A stretch of DNA of 64,000 nt. Origin: Acidovorax_G lacteus. GTDB taxonomy: Bacteria > Pseudomonadota > Gammaproteobacteria > Burkholderiales > Burkholderiaceae_C. Position numbers and translations under genes: made by a program. The stretch covers positions 682,001-746,000 of the forward strand of contig NZ_BAABEX010000007.1 in NCBI RefSeq assembly GCF_039540375.1. Reading direction: 5' to 3'. The notes under the pieces were generated by a model. The model did no database searches. It saw only the letters and a list, made by a program, of their open reading frames with translations, and was not told the origin of the DNA. Shown piece by piece: positions 27,712 to 36,136 of this stretch (the first letter of the stretch is position 1; each line of letters starts with the position of its first letter).

Positions 27712-28773
27712 TCAGAGCGCCGGGTCGCGCACCTCCCAGCGGATCGCGTCGATCGCAGCCAGCAGCTCGGGCGATAGCGTGGTGCCCCAGGCGTCCAGGT
27801 CTTCGTCGAGCTGGGCGCGCGACGTGACGCCGATGATGGTGCTGGCCACCTGCCACTTGGTGTAGCAAAACGCCAGCGCCATGCGCGTGGGCGACAGGCC
27901 ATGCTCGCGTGCCAGCGCGTTGTAGCGGCGTGCGGCGGCAAGCGATTCGGGCCGCCCCCAGCGCTGCTTGCGCACGCTCTCGTAGCGCGCAATGCGCGCG
28001 CCCTGCGGCGCACCCGGGTCGGTGGGCGCATGCTGATCGTACTTGCCCGTCAGCAGGCCAAAGCCCAGCGGCGAATACGCCAGCAGCGACACGCCCAGGC
28101 GGTGGCAGGTTTCGTCGAGCGCGTTCTCGTAGGTGCGGTTGATCAGGCAGTACGGGTTCTGCACCGACACCACGCGCGGCAGGCCGTGCTGCTCGGCCAG
28201 GCGCACGAATTCGTGCACGCCGTAGGGCGTTTCGTTCGACAAACCCACGTAGCGCACCTTGCCAGCCCGCACCAGCCCGGCCAGCGCATCCAGCTGCTCG
28301 TGGATGGGGGTTTGCGAAGTCTCTTTGGCAGGGTCGTAGTACAGCGTGCCGAAGGCCGGCACATGGCGCTCGGGCCAATGGATCTGGTAGAGGTCGATCA
28401 CGTCGGTCTGCAGGCGGCGCAGGCTGCCTTCGCACGAGGCCACGATGTCGGCCGCCGTCATGCCCTTGCCCTCGCGGATCCAGGGCATGCCGCGCGACGG
28501 CCCGGCCACCTTGGTGGCCAGCACCACGCGCTGGCGCAGGCCCGGCGTACGCGCCAGCCAGCGGCCGATGATGGATTCAGTGGCGCCGCAGGTCTCGGCC
28601 CGCGCGGGCACGGCGTACATCTCGGCCGTGTCCAGAAAGTTCACCCCGCGTGCCAGCGCGTGGTCGAGGATGTCGTGGGCCTCGGCCTCGGCGACCTGCT
28701 CGCCAAAAGTCATGGTGCCAAGGCAGATGGGTGTGACAGCCAGATCGCTGTGCCCCAGACGGATGGTTTGCAT
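27712..28773 (-). CDS. Aldo/keto reductase, Tas-like
   Basis: A 353-residue NADPH-dependent reductase with a TIM-barrel. The catalytic Asp and Tyr occur in NFLDTAEMYAVPA, the Lys in VLATKVAGPS, and the His in DLYQIHWPERH. The cofactor-binding end is in STIIGVTSRAQLDEDLDAW. The length and the insert around residues 55-75 match the E. coli Tas group. Physiological substrate is unknown. The ATG at 28773 fits the family start, MQTIRLGHSDLAVTPICLG. It converges with the M20 gene and is divergent from the following alpha/beta hydrolase gene. Confidence 0.9.
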   Translation of the reverse strand: MQTIRLGHSDLAVTPICLGTMTFGEQVAEAEAHDILDHALARGVNFLDTAEMYAVPARAETCGATESIIGRWLARTPGLRQRVVLATKVAGPSRGMPWIREGKGMTAADIVASCEGSLRRLQTDVIDLYQIHWPERHVPAFGTLYYDPAKETSQTPIHEQLDALAGLVRAGKVRYVGLSNETPYGVHEFVRLAEQHGLPRVVSVQNPYCLINRTYENALDETCHRLGVSLLAYSPLGFGLLTGKYDQHAPTDPGAPQGARIARYESVRKQRWGRPESLAAARRYNALAREHGLSPTRMALAFCYTKWQVASTIIGVTSRAQLDEDLDAWGTTLSPELLAAIDAIRWEVRDPAL

Positions 28774-28887
28774 GCGTGCTCCACAGGAATGAGCGCCGCA
28801 GTGTACGGCGCATGCGCAGGCTGTGCAGGCGCTGCGCTGTCCCTGCCATGACTGCCGGCACAGGCCCTGCGCCGGAATAATGCCGCC

Positions 28888-29877
28888 ATGCTCGAGACTG
28901 CCTACCCGCCCCGCCACCACTCCCGCACCGAAACCGTGCCCCTGCGCACGCTGCGCTACCACGTACGCCGTTGGGGCGCCGACCAGGCCGCCCCAGGCAC
29001 AGTTCCGCTGGTGCTGGTGCACGGCTGGATGGACGTGGCCGCCTCATACCAGTTCGTGGTGGACGCATTCTCCGACGCCTTCCTGCAGGGCAGATGCATC
29101 ATCGCGCCCGACTGGCGCGGCTTTGGCCACACCACGCTGCCTTCCCCTTGCGACCACTATGTGTTTGCCGACTACCTGGCCGACCTGGACCGGCTGCTGG
29201 ACCATTACGCGCCCGGCCAGCCGGTAGACCTGGTGGGCCACAGCATGGGTGGCAACATCGCCATGATGTATGCGGGCGTGCGCCCGGCGCGGGTGCGGCG
29301 GCTGGTCAACCTCGAAGGCTTCGGTCTGCCCGCCACGCGGCCCGAACAGGCGCCCAAGCGGCTCGCGCAGTGGCTCGATGAACTGCGCGGCCTGGACAGC
29401 GGTGCGCACGACCTCAAGGACTACGACAGCGCCGACGGCGTGGCCCAGCGCCTGATGAAGACCAACCCCCGCCTGCCGGCCGACAAGGCGCGCTGGTTGG
29501 CGCAGCACTGGGCGGCGCCCAACGCCCAGGGGCGCTGGCAGATCCTGGGCGACCCGGCCCACAAGATCACGAGCGCCCAGCTCTACCGCCTCGAAGAAGC
29601 CTTGGCCACCTACGCCGCCATCACTGCGCCGGTGCTGGCCGTGGAGGCCAGCGACGACAGCCTGGGCCTGTGGTGGAAGGGCAAGTACACGCTGGACGAA
29701 TACCACCAGCGCCTGCGCCATGTGCCGCAGTGCGAGGTGGCCGTGGTGCAGGACGCGGGCCACATGCTGCACCACGACCAGCCCGAGGCAGTGGCGGCGC
29801 ACATCGAACGCTTTGTGACCGGCACCCCGGGCACGCCCCCGCGCGCCGTGCCCGGCGCGGTGGCCATGGACCACTGA
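28888..29877 (+). CDS. Alpha/beta-fold hydrolase
   Basis: A 329-residue alpha/beta hydrolase without signal peptide. Nucleophile elbow GHSMGG (Ser near residue 118), oxyanion region HGWMDVAASYQFV near residue 46, the acid in AVEASDDSLGLW, and the final His in DAGHMLHHDQPEAV are all present. A cap-domain segment lies at about 150-220. It resembles serum-hydrolase-like and haloalkane-dehalogenase-like bacterial esterases, but the substrate is not evident. A family A repeat follows 5 bp after the stop codon. Confidence 0.88.
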   Translation: MLETAYPPRHHSRTETVPLRTLRYHVRRWGADQAAPGTVPLVLVHGWMDVAASYQFVVDAFSDAFLQGRCIIAPDWRGFGHTTLPSPCDHYVFADYLADLDRLLDHYAPGQPVDLVGHSMGGNIAMMYAGVRPARVRRLVNLEGFGLPATRPEQAPKRLAQWLDELRGLDSGAHDLKDYDSADGVAQRLMKTNPRLPADKARWLAQHWAAPNAQGRWQILGDPAHKITSAQLYRLEEALATYAAITAPVLAVEASDDSLGLWWKGKYTLDEYHQRLRHVPQCEVAVVQDAGHMLHHDQPEAVAAHIERFVTGTPGTPPRAVPGAVAMDH

Positions 29878-29882
29878 GTGCC

Positions 29883-29939
29883 AAAATGGCTGCTCGTGCT
29901 TATGAATCAAGCACGAGCAGCTATCAATTCAATAGCAAA
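29883..29939. repeat. Dispersed palindromic repeat (family A), full copy
   Basis: It reads AAAATGGCTGCTCGTGCTT, a short ATGAATC spacer, AAGCACGAGCAGCTATC, then AATTCAATAGCAAA. Perfect arms of 13 bases form the hairpin. It lies between the alpha/beta hydrolase stop and prfB. Confidence 0.88.
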
Positions 29940-30095
29940 CAGATGAAGCGCGGCTCCCGTGCGGGCTGGTACGCTGGCGCGCCCGCGGGCCAACGGCCCT
30001 GCGTCCGGGCGGGCGGGCCCGGGCATGAGAAAATCGCCGGTTGACCCGAACATCCGCCTTCGCAGCGCGCGCAGGCCCACCACCGAAAGAACACC

Positions 30096-31200
30096 ATGGA
30101 CGCAGAACGCATCAACCTGATTGGCAACACCCTCTCCGACCTCGCGGTGCGCACGCAAGAGTTACGGAGGTATCTTTGACTTCGATGCCAAATTCGAACG
30201 CCTGAGAACCGTCAACGCATCGCTCGAAGACCCGGCCGTCTGGAACGACCCCAAGAAGGCCCAGGAGCTAGGCAAGGAACAGAAATCGCTCTCCAGCGTG
30301 GTGGTCACGCTGGACAAGCTCACGCGCGAGCTGGCCGACAACGCCGAGCTCTATGAAATGAGCAAAGACGAAGGCGATGAGGCCGGCCTCATCACCATCG
30401 AAGGCGAGACCGACAAGCTGCGCCCGCTCATCGAGGAGCTGGAGTTCCGCCGCATGTTCAGCAACGAGGCCGATCCGCTGAACTGCTTCCTTGACATCCA
30501 GGCCGGCGCAGGCGGCACCGAGGCCTGCGACTGGGCCAGCATGCTGCTGCGCCAGTACCTCAAGTACGCCGAGCGCAAGGGCTTCAAGGCCACGGTGGAA
30601 GACGAAACCCCGGGCGACGTGGCCGGCATCAAGAGCGCCACGATCAAGATTGAGGGCGAGTACGCGTTTGGCCTGCTGCGCACCGAAACCGGCGTGCACC
30701 GCCTGGTGCGCAAGAGCCCGTTCGACAGCTCGGGCGGCCGCCACACCTCGTTCGCGTCGGTGTTCGTGTACCCCGAGATCGACGACTCCATCGAGATCAA
30801 CATCAACCCGGCCGACGTGCGCACCGACACCTTCCGCGCCAGCGGCGCGGGCGGCCAGCACATCAACAAGACCGATTCGGCCGTGCGCCTCACGCACATC
30901 CCGACCGGCATCGTGGTGCAGTGCCAGGACGGCCGCAGCCAGCACAGCAACCGCGACGTGGCCTGGCAACGCCTGCGCAGCCGCCTGTACGACTACGAGA
31001 TGCGCAAGCGCATGGAGGCGCAGCAAAAGCTCGAAGACACCAAGACCGACGTGGGCTGGGGCCACCAGATCCGCTCGTACGTGCTCGACCAGTCGCGCAT
31101 CAAGGACCTGCGCACCAACGTGGAAATCTCCAACACCCAGAAGGTGCTGGACGGCGACCTCGACGCGTTCATCGAAGCCTCGCTCAAGCAGGGCGTCTGA
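30096..31200 (+). CDS. prfB: Peptide chain release factor 2, with programmed +1 frameshift
   Basis: Release factor 2 ends translation at UGA and UAA. The gene is read as 27 codons from ATG at 30096 up to CTT-TGA, with an in-frame TGA at 30177-30179. Ribosomes then shift +1 and continue from GAC at 30178, giving 367 residues in all. The internal Shine-Dalgarno-like GGAGG lies just before TATCTTTGAC, as in the classic autoregulatory site. The anticodon-mimic SPF (residues 207-209) and the catalytic GGQ (252-254) are both present. The stop codon overlaps the next start by one base (TGATG). Confidence 0.96.
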
Positions 31201-31913
31201 TGGCCAGACCCCTGCCCTGCGCACCAGCCGCTGCGCCTGCCCATGCTGGCGCGGTGCGCGCGATCATCTTCGACATGGACGGCACCATGGTCGATTCCAT
31301 GCCCGCGCATGCGCAGAGCTGGGCCGAATTTGCCCGCCGCCACGGCGTGGCCATGGACGTGGCCGAGATCCTGCGCCGCACCACGGGCCGCACCGGGGCC
31401 GAGTGCATGCGCGAGGTGCTGGGCGCCGACCTCGACGAAGCGCGGGTGCAGGCGCTGGTGACCGAAAAAGAAGTCATCTACCGCGAGCTGTTTGGCCCGG
31501 CGTTCCGGGAGGTGGCGGGTTTTCGCCACTTTGCGCAGTGCGTGCGCGCAGCGGGCCTGCCGCTGGCCGTGGCCACGGCCGGCGACCGGCACAACATCGC
31601 CTTTGTGCTGCAGCACCTCCAGCTGGCCGAGCCCCCGCAAGCGATTGTGGGCGGCGACGAAGGCCTGCCGGGCAAGCCCGAGCCGGCGCTGTTCCTCGAA
31701 GCGGCCCGGCGCCTGGGCGCCCACCCCGCCGATTGCCTGGTGTTTGAAGACGCGCCCTTCGGCATCGAAGCCGCGCGCCGCGCGGGCATGCGCGCCGTGG
31801 CGGTGTGCAGCACCCACACGCCCGAGCAACTCGCCGGACCCCACGTGGTCGCGCAAGTGCGCGACTATCACGAACTCATGAACACGAACTTCCTGGAGAC
31901 CCTCGATGCGTGA
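31200..31913 (+). CDS. HAD-superfamily hydrolase (subfamily IA)
   Basis: A 237-residue phosphatase-type protein. Motif I, FDMDGTMVDS, carries the nucleophile and acid Asp (near residues 25-27). Motif II is AVATAGDRHN, motif III the Lys in GLPGKPEPALF, and motif IV the acidic VFEDAPFGIEAARRAGM. It resembles beta-phosphoglucomutase and sugar-phosphatase relatives. Its ATG overlaps the prfB stop (TGATG) and its end overlaps the pepN start by 8 bases, so it is in one tightly packed transcript with both. The substrate is unknown. Confidence 0.9.
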   Translation: MARPLPCAPAAAPAHAGAVRAIIFDMDGTMVDSMPAHAQSWAEFARRHGVAMDVAEILRRTTGRTGAECMREVLGADLDEARVQALVTEKEVIYRELFGPAFREVAGFRHFAQCVRAAGLPLAVATAGDRHNIAFVLQHLQLAEPPQAIVGGDEGLPGKPEPALFLEAARRLGAHPADCLVFEDAPFGIEAARRAGMRAVAVCSTHTPEQLAGPHVVAQVRDYHELMNTNFLETLDA

Positions 31914-34614
31914 AGGCCAAGCCGCGGTGATCCACCGCACCGACTACCAGCCGCCGGCATTTTGGATCGACCATGTCGAACTCACGTTCGACCTCGACCC
32001 TGCCAAGACGCGCGTGCTCAACAAGATGCGCGTGCGCCGCAACGCGGCCGTGCCCGCACAGCCGCTGCGCCTGCACGGTGAAGACCTGAACCTGGCGCGC
32101 GTGATGGTCAACGGGGCCGGCACCTCGTTCAAGATGGAGGGCGCGCAACTCGTGCTGGAGAACCTGCCCGAGGGCGACGCCCCCGTGGACCTGGAGATCT
32201 TCACCACCTGTGCGCCGGCCAAGAACACCCAGCTCATGGGCCTGTATGTCAGCCAGGGCACCTTCTTCACGCAGTGCGAGGCCGAGGGCTTCCGCCGGAT
32301 CACCTACTTCCTGGATCGGCCGGATGTGATGGCCAGCTACACCGTCACGCTGCGTGCCGACAAGGCCCAGTACCCGGTGCTGCTGTCCAACGGCAACCTG
32401 GTGGAGCAAGGCGAACTCGACGATGGTCGCCACTTCGCCAAGTGGGTGGATCCGCACAAGAAGCCCTGCTACCTGTTCGCCCTGGTGGCCGGCAAGCTGG
32501 TGGCCCGCGAGCAGAAAATCCGCACCCGCGCGGGCACCGACCACCTGCTGCAGGTGTACGTGCGCCCCGGCGACCTGGGCAAGACCGAACACGCGATGAA
32601 CTCGCTGATGGCCAGCATCGCCTGGGACGAGGCACGCTTTGGCCTGCCGCTCGACCTGGAGCGCTTCATGATCGTCGCCACCAGCGACTTCAACATGGGC
32701 GCGATGGAGAACAAGGGCCTGAACATCTTCAACACGAAGTACGTTCTGGCCAGCGAGGCCACGGCCACCGACGCCGACTTCGCCAACATCGAGAGCGTGG
32801 TGGGGCATGAGTACTTCCACAACTGGACGGGCAACCGCGTCACCTGCCGCGACTGGTTCCAGCTCAGCTTGAAGGAAGGCCTCACCGTCTTCCGCGACCA
32901 GGAGTTCAGCCAGGACCTTGCAGGCGATGCCTCGGCGCGCGCCGTCAAGCGCATCGAAGACGTGCGCGTACTGCGCACCGTGCAGTTCCCGGAGGACGCA
33001 GGCCCCATGGCCCACCCGGTGCGCCCGGACAGCTACCTCGAGATCAACAACTTCTACACCGTCACGATCTACGAAAAGGGTGCCGAGGTCGTGCGCATGA
33101 TGCACAACCTGGTGGGCCGCGACGGCTTTGCCCAGGGCATGAAGCTGTACTTCGAGCGCCACGACGGCCAGGCCGTGACCTGCGACGACTTCGCCCAGGC
33201 CATTGCCGACGCAAACCCGGGCAGCGAACTGGCCCAGCGCCTGGATGCCTTCAAGCACTGGTACAGCCAGGCGGGCACGCCCCGCGTGCAGGCGCATGGT
33301 CACTTCGATGCCGCAGCGCGCACCTACACGCTGACCTTGCGCCAAAGCTGCCCTGCCACGCCCGGGCAGCAGGACAAGCCCGCCTTCGTGATCCCGGTCG
33401 AGCTGGGCCTGCTGAGCGCCGAGGGCGCCGCGTTGCCACTGCAATTGCAAGGCGAACCCGCCGCTGCGGGCAGCAGCCGCACCGTGGTGCTCTCGGAGCC
33501 CGAGCAGCAATGGGTGTTCACCGGCATCGACGCAGTGCCGGTGCCGTCGCTGCTGCGCGGCTTCAGTGCCCCGGTGGTGCTGGAATGCGCCTACTCCGAC
33601 CAAGACCTGCTCACCCTGCTGGCACACGACCCGGACCCGTTCAACCGCTGGGAAGCTGGCCAGCGCCTGGCGCTGCGCACCGCACTCGCGGCGCTGGACA
33701 ACCCCGAAGTGGTGGCAGACGCTGCGGGGCACATCGCCGCGCCGCTGCTACCCGACGCCTTCGTGCAGGCCATGCGCAGCGTGCTGCGCCACCCGCAACT
33801 GGATGCCGCCTTCAAGGAACTGGTGCTGACGCTGCCGTCGGAGACCTACATCGCAGAGCAGCGCGACGTGGTGGACCCGCAGCGCATCCATGCCGTGCGC
33901 GAAGCCATGCGCGCCCAGCTCGCACAGGCCCTGCATGACGACTGGCAGTGGGCCTGGGAAGCCCACGAGAACACGGGTGGCTACTCGCCGGACCCGATCT
34001 CCACCGGCCGCCGGGCGCTGGCGGGCCTCGCGCTGGCCATGCTCTGCCTGAGCGCCGTGCGCACCGGCAACCCGGTGTGGCCCGGCAAGGCCTACCAGCG
34101 TTTCAAGTCGGCCAGCAACATGACGGACCGCTTCAACGCGCTCACGGCCTTGGTCTACAGCGGGCACGAACTGGCCCAGCCGGCGCTTGCGCGCTTTCAC
34201 GCCCTGTTCAAAGACGAGCCGCTGGTCATCGACAAATGGTTTGCCTTGCAAGCCGGCGCGCCAGACCGCGCGGGCCATGTGCTACCGGTGGTGCGCCAGT
34301 TGATGCAGCACCCGGACTTCAGCCTCAAGAACCCCAACCGTGCGCGCAGCGTGATCTTCAGCTACTGCAACGGCAACCCCGGCGCTTTCCATCGCGCAGA
34401 CGCCGGTGGCTACGTGTTCTGGAGCGACCGCGTGATCGAGCTGGACGCGATCAACCCCCAGGTGGCCGCACGCCTGGCGCGGGCGCTGGACCGCTGGCGC
34501 AAGCTGGCCGAGCCCTGGCGCACAGCCGCCCGCGAAGCCATTGCACGCGTGGCCGCACGCCCCGACCTCTCGAACGACGTGCGCGAGGTGGTCACCCGCG
34601 CCCTCAACGACTGA
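31906..34614 (+). CDS. pepN: Aminopeptidase N
   Basis: A 902-residue M1 zinc aminopeptidase that removes N-terminal residues from peptides in the cytoplasm. The exopeptidase motif GAMEN is seen in FNMGAMENKGLN. The zinc site is HEYFH (His301, Glu302, His305) with the third ligand Glu324 in SLKEGLTVF. The proton-donor Tyr is expected in the later IYEKGAEVVRMMHNL segment. The C-terminal helical bowl runs from about residue 560. Length is slightly longer than E. coli PepN (870). It starts with GGAG 9 bases upstream, within the HAD gene. Confidence 0.96.
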   Translation: MREGQAAVIHRTDYQPPAFWIDHVELTFDLDPAKTRVLNKMRVRRNAAVPAQPLRLHGEDLNLARVMVNGAGTSFKMEGAQLVLENLPEGDAPVDLEIFTTCAPAKNTQLMGLYVSQGTFFTQCEAEGFRRITYFLDRPDVMASYTVTLRADKAQYPVLLSNGNLVEQGELDDGRHFAKWVDPHKKPCYLFALVAGKLVAREQKIRTRAGTDHLLQVYVRPGDLGKTEHAMNSLMASIAWDEARFGLPLDLERFMIVATSDFNMGAMENKGLNIFNTKYVLASEATATDADFANIESVVGHEYFHNWTGNRVTCRDWFQLSLKEGLTVFRDQEFSQDLAGDASARAVKRIEDVRVLRTVQFPEDAGPMAHPVRPDSYLEINNFYTVTIYEKGAEVVRMMHNLVGRDGFAQGMKLYFERHDGQAVTCDDFAQAIADANPGSELAQRLDAFKHWYSQAGTPRVQAHGHFDAAARTYTLTLRQSCPATPGQQDKPAFVIPVELGLLSAEGAALPLQLQGEPAAAGSSRTVVLSEPEQQWVFTGIDAVPVPSLLRGFSAPVVLECAYSDQDLLTLLAHDPDPFNRWEAGQRLALRTALAALDNPEVVADAAGHIAAPLLPDAFVQAMRSVLRHPQLDAAFKELVLTLPSETYIAEQRDVVDPQRIHAVREAMRAQLAQALHDDWQWAWEAHENTGGYSPDPISTGRRALAGLALAMLCLSAVRTGNPVWPGKAYQRFKSASNMTDRFNALTALVYSGHELAQPALARFHALFKDEPLVIDKWFALQAGAPDRAGHVLPVVRQLMQHPDFSLKNPNRARSVIFSYCNGNPGAFHRADAGGYVFWSDRVIELDAINPQVAARLARALDRWRKLAEPWRTAAREAIARVAARPDLSNDVREVVTRALND

Positions 34615-34631
34615 CCCGAAGGAAACACCCC

Positions 34632-35639
34632 ATGGCCCAACGCATCAGCCTCACGCGCTACCTGGTCGAGCAGCAGCGCGCGGATGGACGCATCCCCTCC
34701 CAACTGCGCCTGCTGCTCGAAGTGGTGGCACGCGCCTGCAAAAGCATCAGCCAGGCCGTGAACAAAGGCGCGCTCGGCGGGGTGCTCGGCACGGCGCACA
34801 GCGAGAACGTACAAGGCGAGGTCCAGAAGAAGCTCGACATCATCGCCAACGAGGTGCTGATCGAAGCCAACGAATGGGGCGGACACCTGGCCGCCATGGC
34901 CAGCGAAGAAATGGACGGCATCTACCTCGTACCCAACCGCTACCCCCAAGGCGAGTACCTGCTGCTGTTCGATCCGCTGGACGGCTCGTCCAACATCGAT
35001 GTGAACGTGAGCATCGGCACCATCTTCAGCGTGCTCAAGAAGCCCGACGGGGACCGTGGCGTGGAGGAATCCGACTTCCTGCAACCCGGCACCCAGCAGG
35101 TGGCGGCAGGCTACTGCATCTACGGCCCCCAGACCACCCTGGTGCTGACCGTTGGAGACGGCGTGGCCATGTTCACACTGGACCGCGAGCAGGGCTCCTT
35201 CGTGCTCACCGAAGAGAACGTGCGCATTCCGGAAGACACCAAGGAATTCGCGATCAACATGAGCAACATGCGCCACTGGGACGCGCCGGTCAAGCGCTAC
35301 ATCGACGAATGCCTGCAAGGCAAGGACGGCCCACGCGGCAAGGACTTCAACATGCGCTGGATCGCCTCCATGGTGGCCGATGTGCACCGTATCCTCACAC
35401 GCGGCGGCATCTTCATGTACCCCTGGGACAAGCGGGAGCCGAACAAACCGGGCAAGCTGCGCCTGATGTACGAAGCCAATCCGATGTCCTGGCTGGTCGA
35501 ACAAGCTGGCGGTGCCGCGACCAACGGCCGCCAGCGCATTCTGGAACTGCAGCCAGCCCAATTGCACGAGCGCGTGAGCGTGATCCTGGGCTCCAAAAAC
35601 GAAGTGGAACGCGTGACAAGCTACCATTCCGTTGTATAA
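34632..35639 (+). CDS. fbp: Fructose-1,6-bisphosphatase class 1
   Basis: A 335-residue enzyme that hydrolyses fructose 1,6-bisphosphate to fructose 6-phosphate, needed for gluconeogenesis and the Calvin cycle. The metal-binding core DPLDGSSNIDVN begins at residue 114. Upstream is ASEEMDGIY, and downstream RGGIFMYPWDKREPN and LRLMYEANPMSWLVEQAGG are the family's other marks. It follows pepN by 17 bp. The final TAA lies inside a TATAAT box serving the tRNA gene behind it. Confidence 0.96.
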   Translation: MAQRISLTRYLVEQQRADGRIPSQLRLLLEVVARACKSISQAVNKGALGGVLGTAHSENVQGEVQKKLDIIANEVLIEANEWGGHLAAMASEEMDGIYLVPNRYPQGEYLLLFDPLDGSSNIDVNVSIGTIFSVLKKPDGDRGVEESDFLQPGTQQVAAGYCIYGPQTTLVLTVGDGVAMFTLDREQGSFVLTEENVRIPEDTKEFAINMSNMRHWDAPVKRYIDECLQGKDGPRGKDFNMRWIASMVADVHRILTRGGIFMYPWDKREPNKPGKLRLMYEANPMSWLVEQAGGAATNGRQRILELQPAQLHERVSVILGSKNEVERVTSYHSVV

Positions 35640-35640
35640 T
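35613..35640 (+). promoter_or_regulatory. Sigma-70-type promoter of tRNA-Thr, embedded in the end of fbp
   Basis: GTGACA at 35613-35618 (one base from TTGACA), a 16-base spacer, and a perfect TATAAT at 35635-35640 lie 11 bases before the tRNA. The -10 box includes the fbp stop codon TAA. Confidence 0.75.
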
Positions 35641-35650
35641 TTAAGTCTTC

Positions 35651-35726
35651 GCCGGTGTAGCTCAGTCGGTAGAGCAGCTCATTCGTAATGAGAAGGTCGG
35701 GTGTTCGATTCATCTCTCCGGCACCA
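35651..35726 (+). tRNA. tRNA-Thr (anticodon CGU)
   Basis: A 76-base cloverleaf with encoded CCA. The D-stem GCTC/GAGC, the anticodon loop TTCGTAA giving anticodon CGT, and TTCGATT in the T-loop are clear. It closely follows the threonine tRNA with CGU anticodon of E. coli. One U-U mismatch is seen in the acceptor stem (positions 6 and 67), and two G-U pairs in the T-stem. Confidence 0.95.
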
Positions 35727-35730
35727 CATT

Positions 35731-35764
35731 AAAGCCCCTGATTCGCAAGATTCAGGGGCTTTTT
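35731..35764 (+). terminator. Intrinsic terminator behind tRNA-Thr
   Basis: Arms AAAGCCCCTGA and TCAGGGGCTTT flank a short loop and are followed by TTTT, 5 bases after the tRNA. The 154 bases from here to the next terminator show no gene. Confidence 0.92.
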
Positions 35765-35918
35765 GTTGCTTGCCGCACGGCCCATGCCACCGATGAGAGT
35801 GCAACAACCGCGCCTGCATCGAATGCAGCACCACAACGAATACCAACACAGTACCCGTTCGACCCCTCCCCGTCCGCCCCTCTAGCAGCGCCACGCCCAA
35901 AAGAGCAGCGCTAAAAAC

Positions 35919-35951
35919 AAAAAACCCCGCTACGTTTTTGTAGCAGGGTTT
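35919..35951 (-). terminator. Intrinsic terminator behind tRNA-Lys
   Basis: Read on the minus strand, AACCCTGCTAC and GTAGCGGGGTT form a stem with one G-U pair, and a run of T follows. It lies 23 bases after the end of the tRNA. Confidence 0.88.
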
Positions 35952-35973
35952 CCAGCATTCACAAGGAATTCGG

Positions 35974-36049
35974 TGGTAGGACGTACAAGATTCGAACTTG
36001 TGACCAACGGATTAAAAGTCCGCTGCTCTACCAACTGAGCTAACGTCCC
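35974..36049 (-). tRNA. tRNA-Lys (anticodon UUU)
   Basis: A 76-base cloverleaf with encoded CCA. The acceptor GGGACGT pairs with ACGTCCT (one G-U at the end), the D-arm is GCTC/GAGC, the anticodon loop CTTTTAA gives TTT, and the T-arm is ACAAG-TTCGAAT-CTTGT. It matches bacterial lysine tRNAs closely. Confidence 0.97.
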
Positions 36050-36054
36050 ACTCG

Positions 36055-36077
36055 AAAAAACCAAACGGGTTGGTTTT
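36055..36077 (-). terminator. Weak hairpin with T-run just before tRNA-Lys
   Basis: On the minus strand, AAAACCAA-CCCGT-TTGGTTTT followed by more T forms a perfect 8-base stem, but only two of its pairs are G-C. It could end the tcdA transcript. It also lies between a promoter-like pair (TTGGAT at 36113-36118 and TATAAT at 36092-36097) and the tRNA. Confidence 0.45.
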
Positions 36078-36091
36078 CAGCGAAGACCGAG

Positions 36092-36118
36092 ATTATAGCG
36101 CTTTTTCATGCGATCCAA
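36092..36118 (-). promoter_or_regulatory. Promoter-like sequence upstream of tRNA-Lys
   Basis: On the minus strand, TTGGAT and TATAAT are spaced by 15 bases. The distance to the tRNA 5' end is about 43 bases. The -10 box is perfect but the spacing is short. Confidence 0.5.
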
Positions 36119-36136
36119 TCTCTTACCCGGACACCT

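Noticed and set aside
35679..35900. A minus-strand open frame ending in RRDESNTRPSHYE
   Set aside because: It is the antisense of tRNA-Thr; this peptide is a well-known false gene product of annotated tRNA regions.
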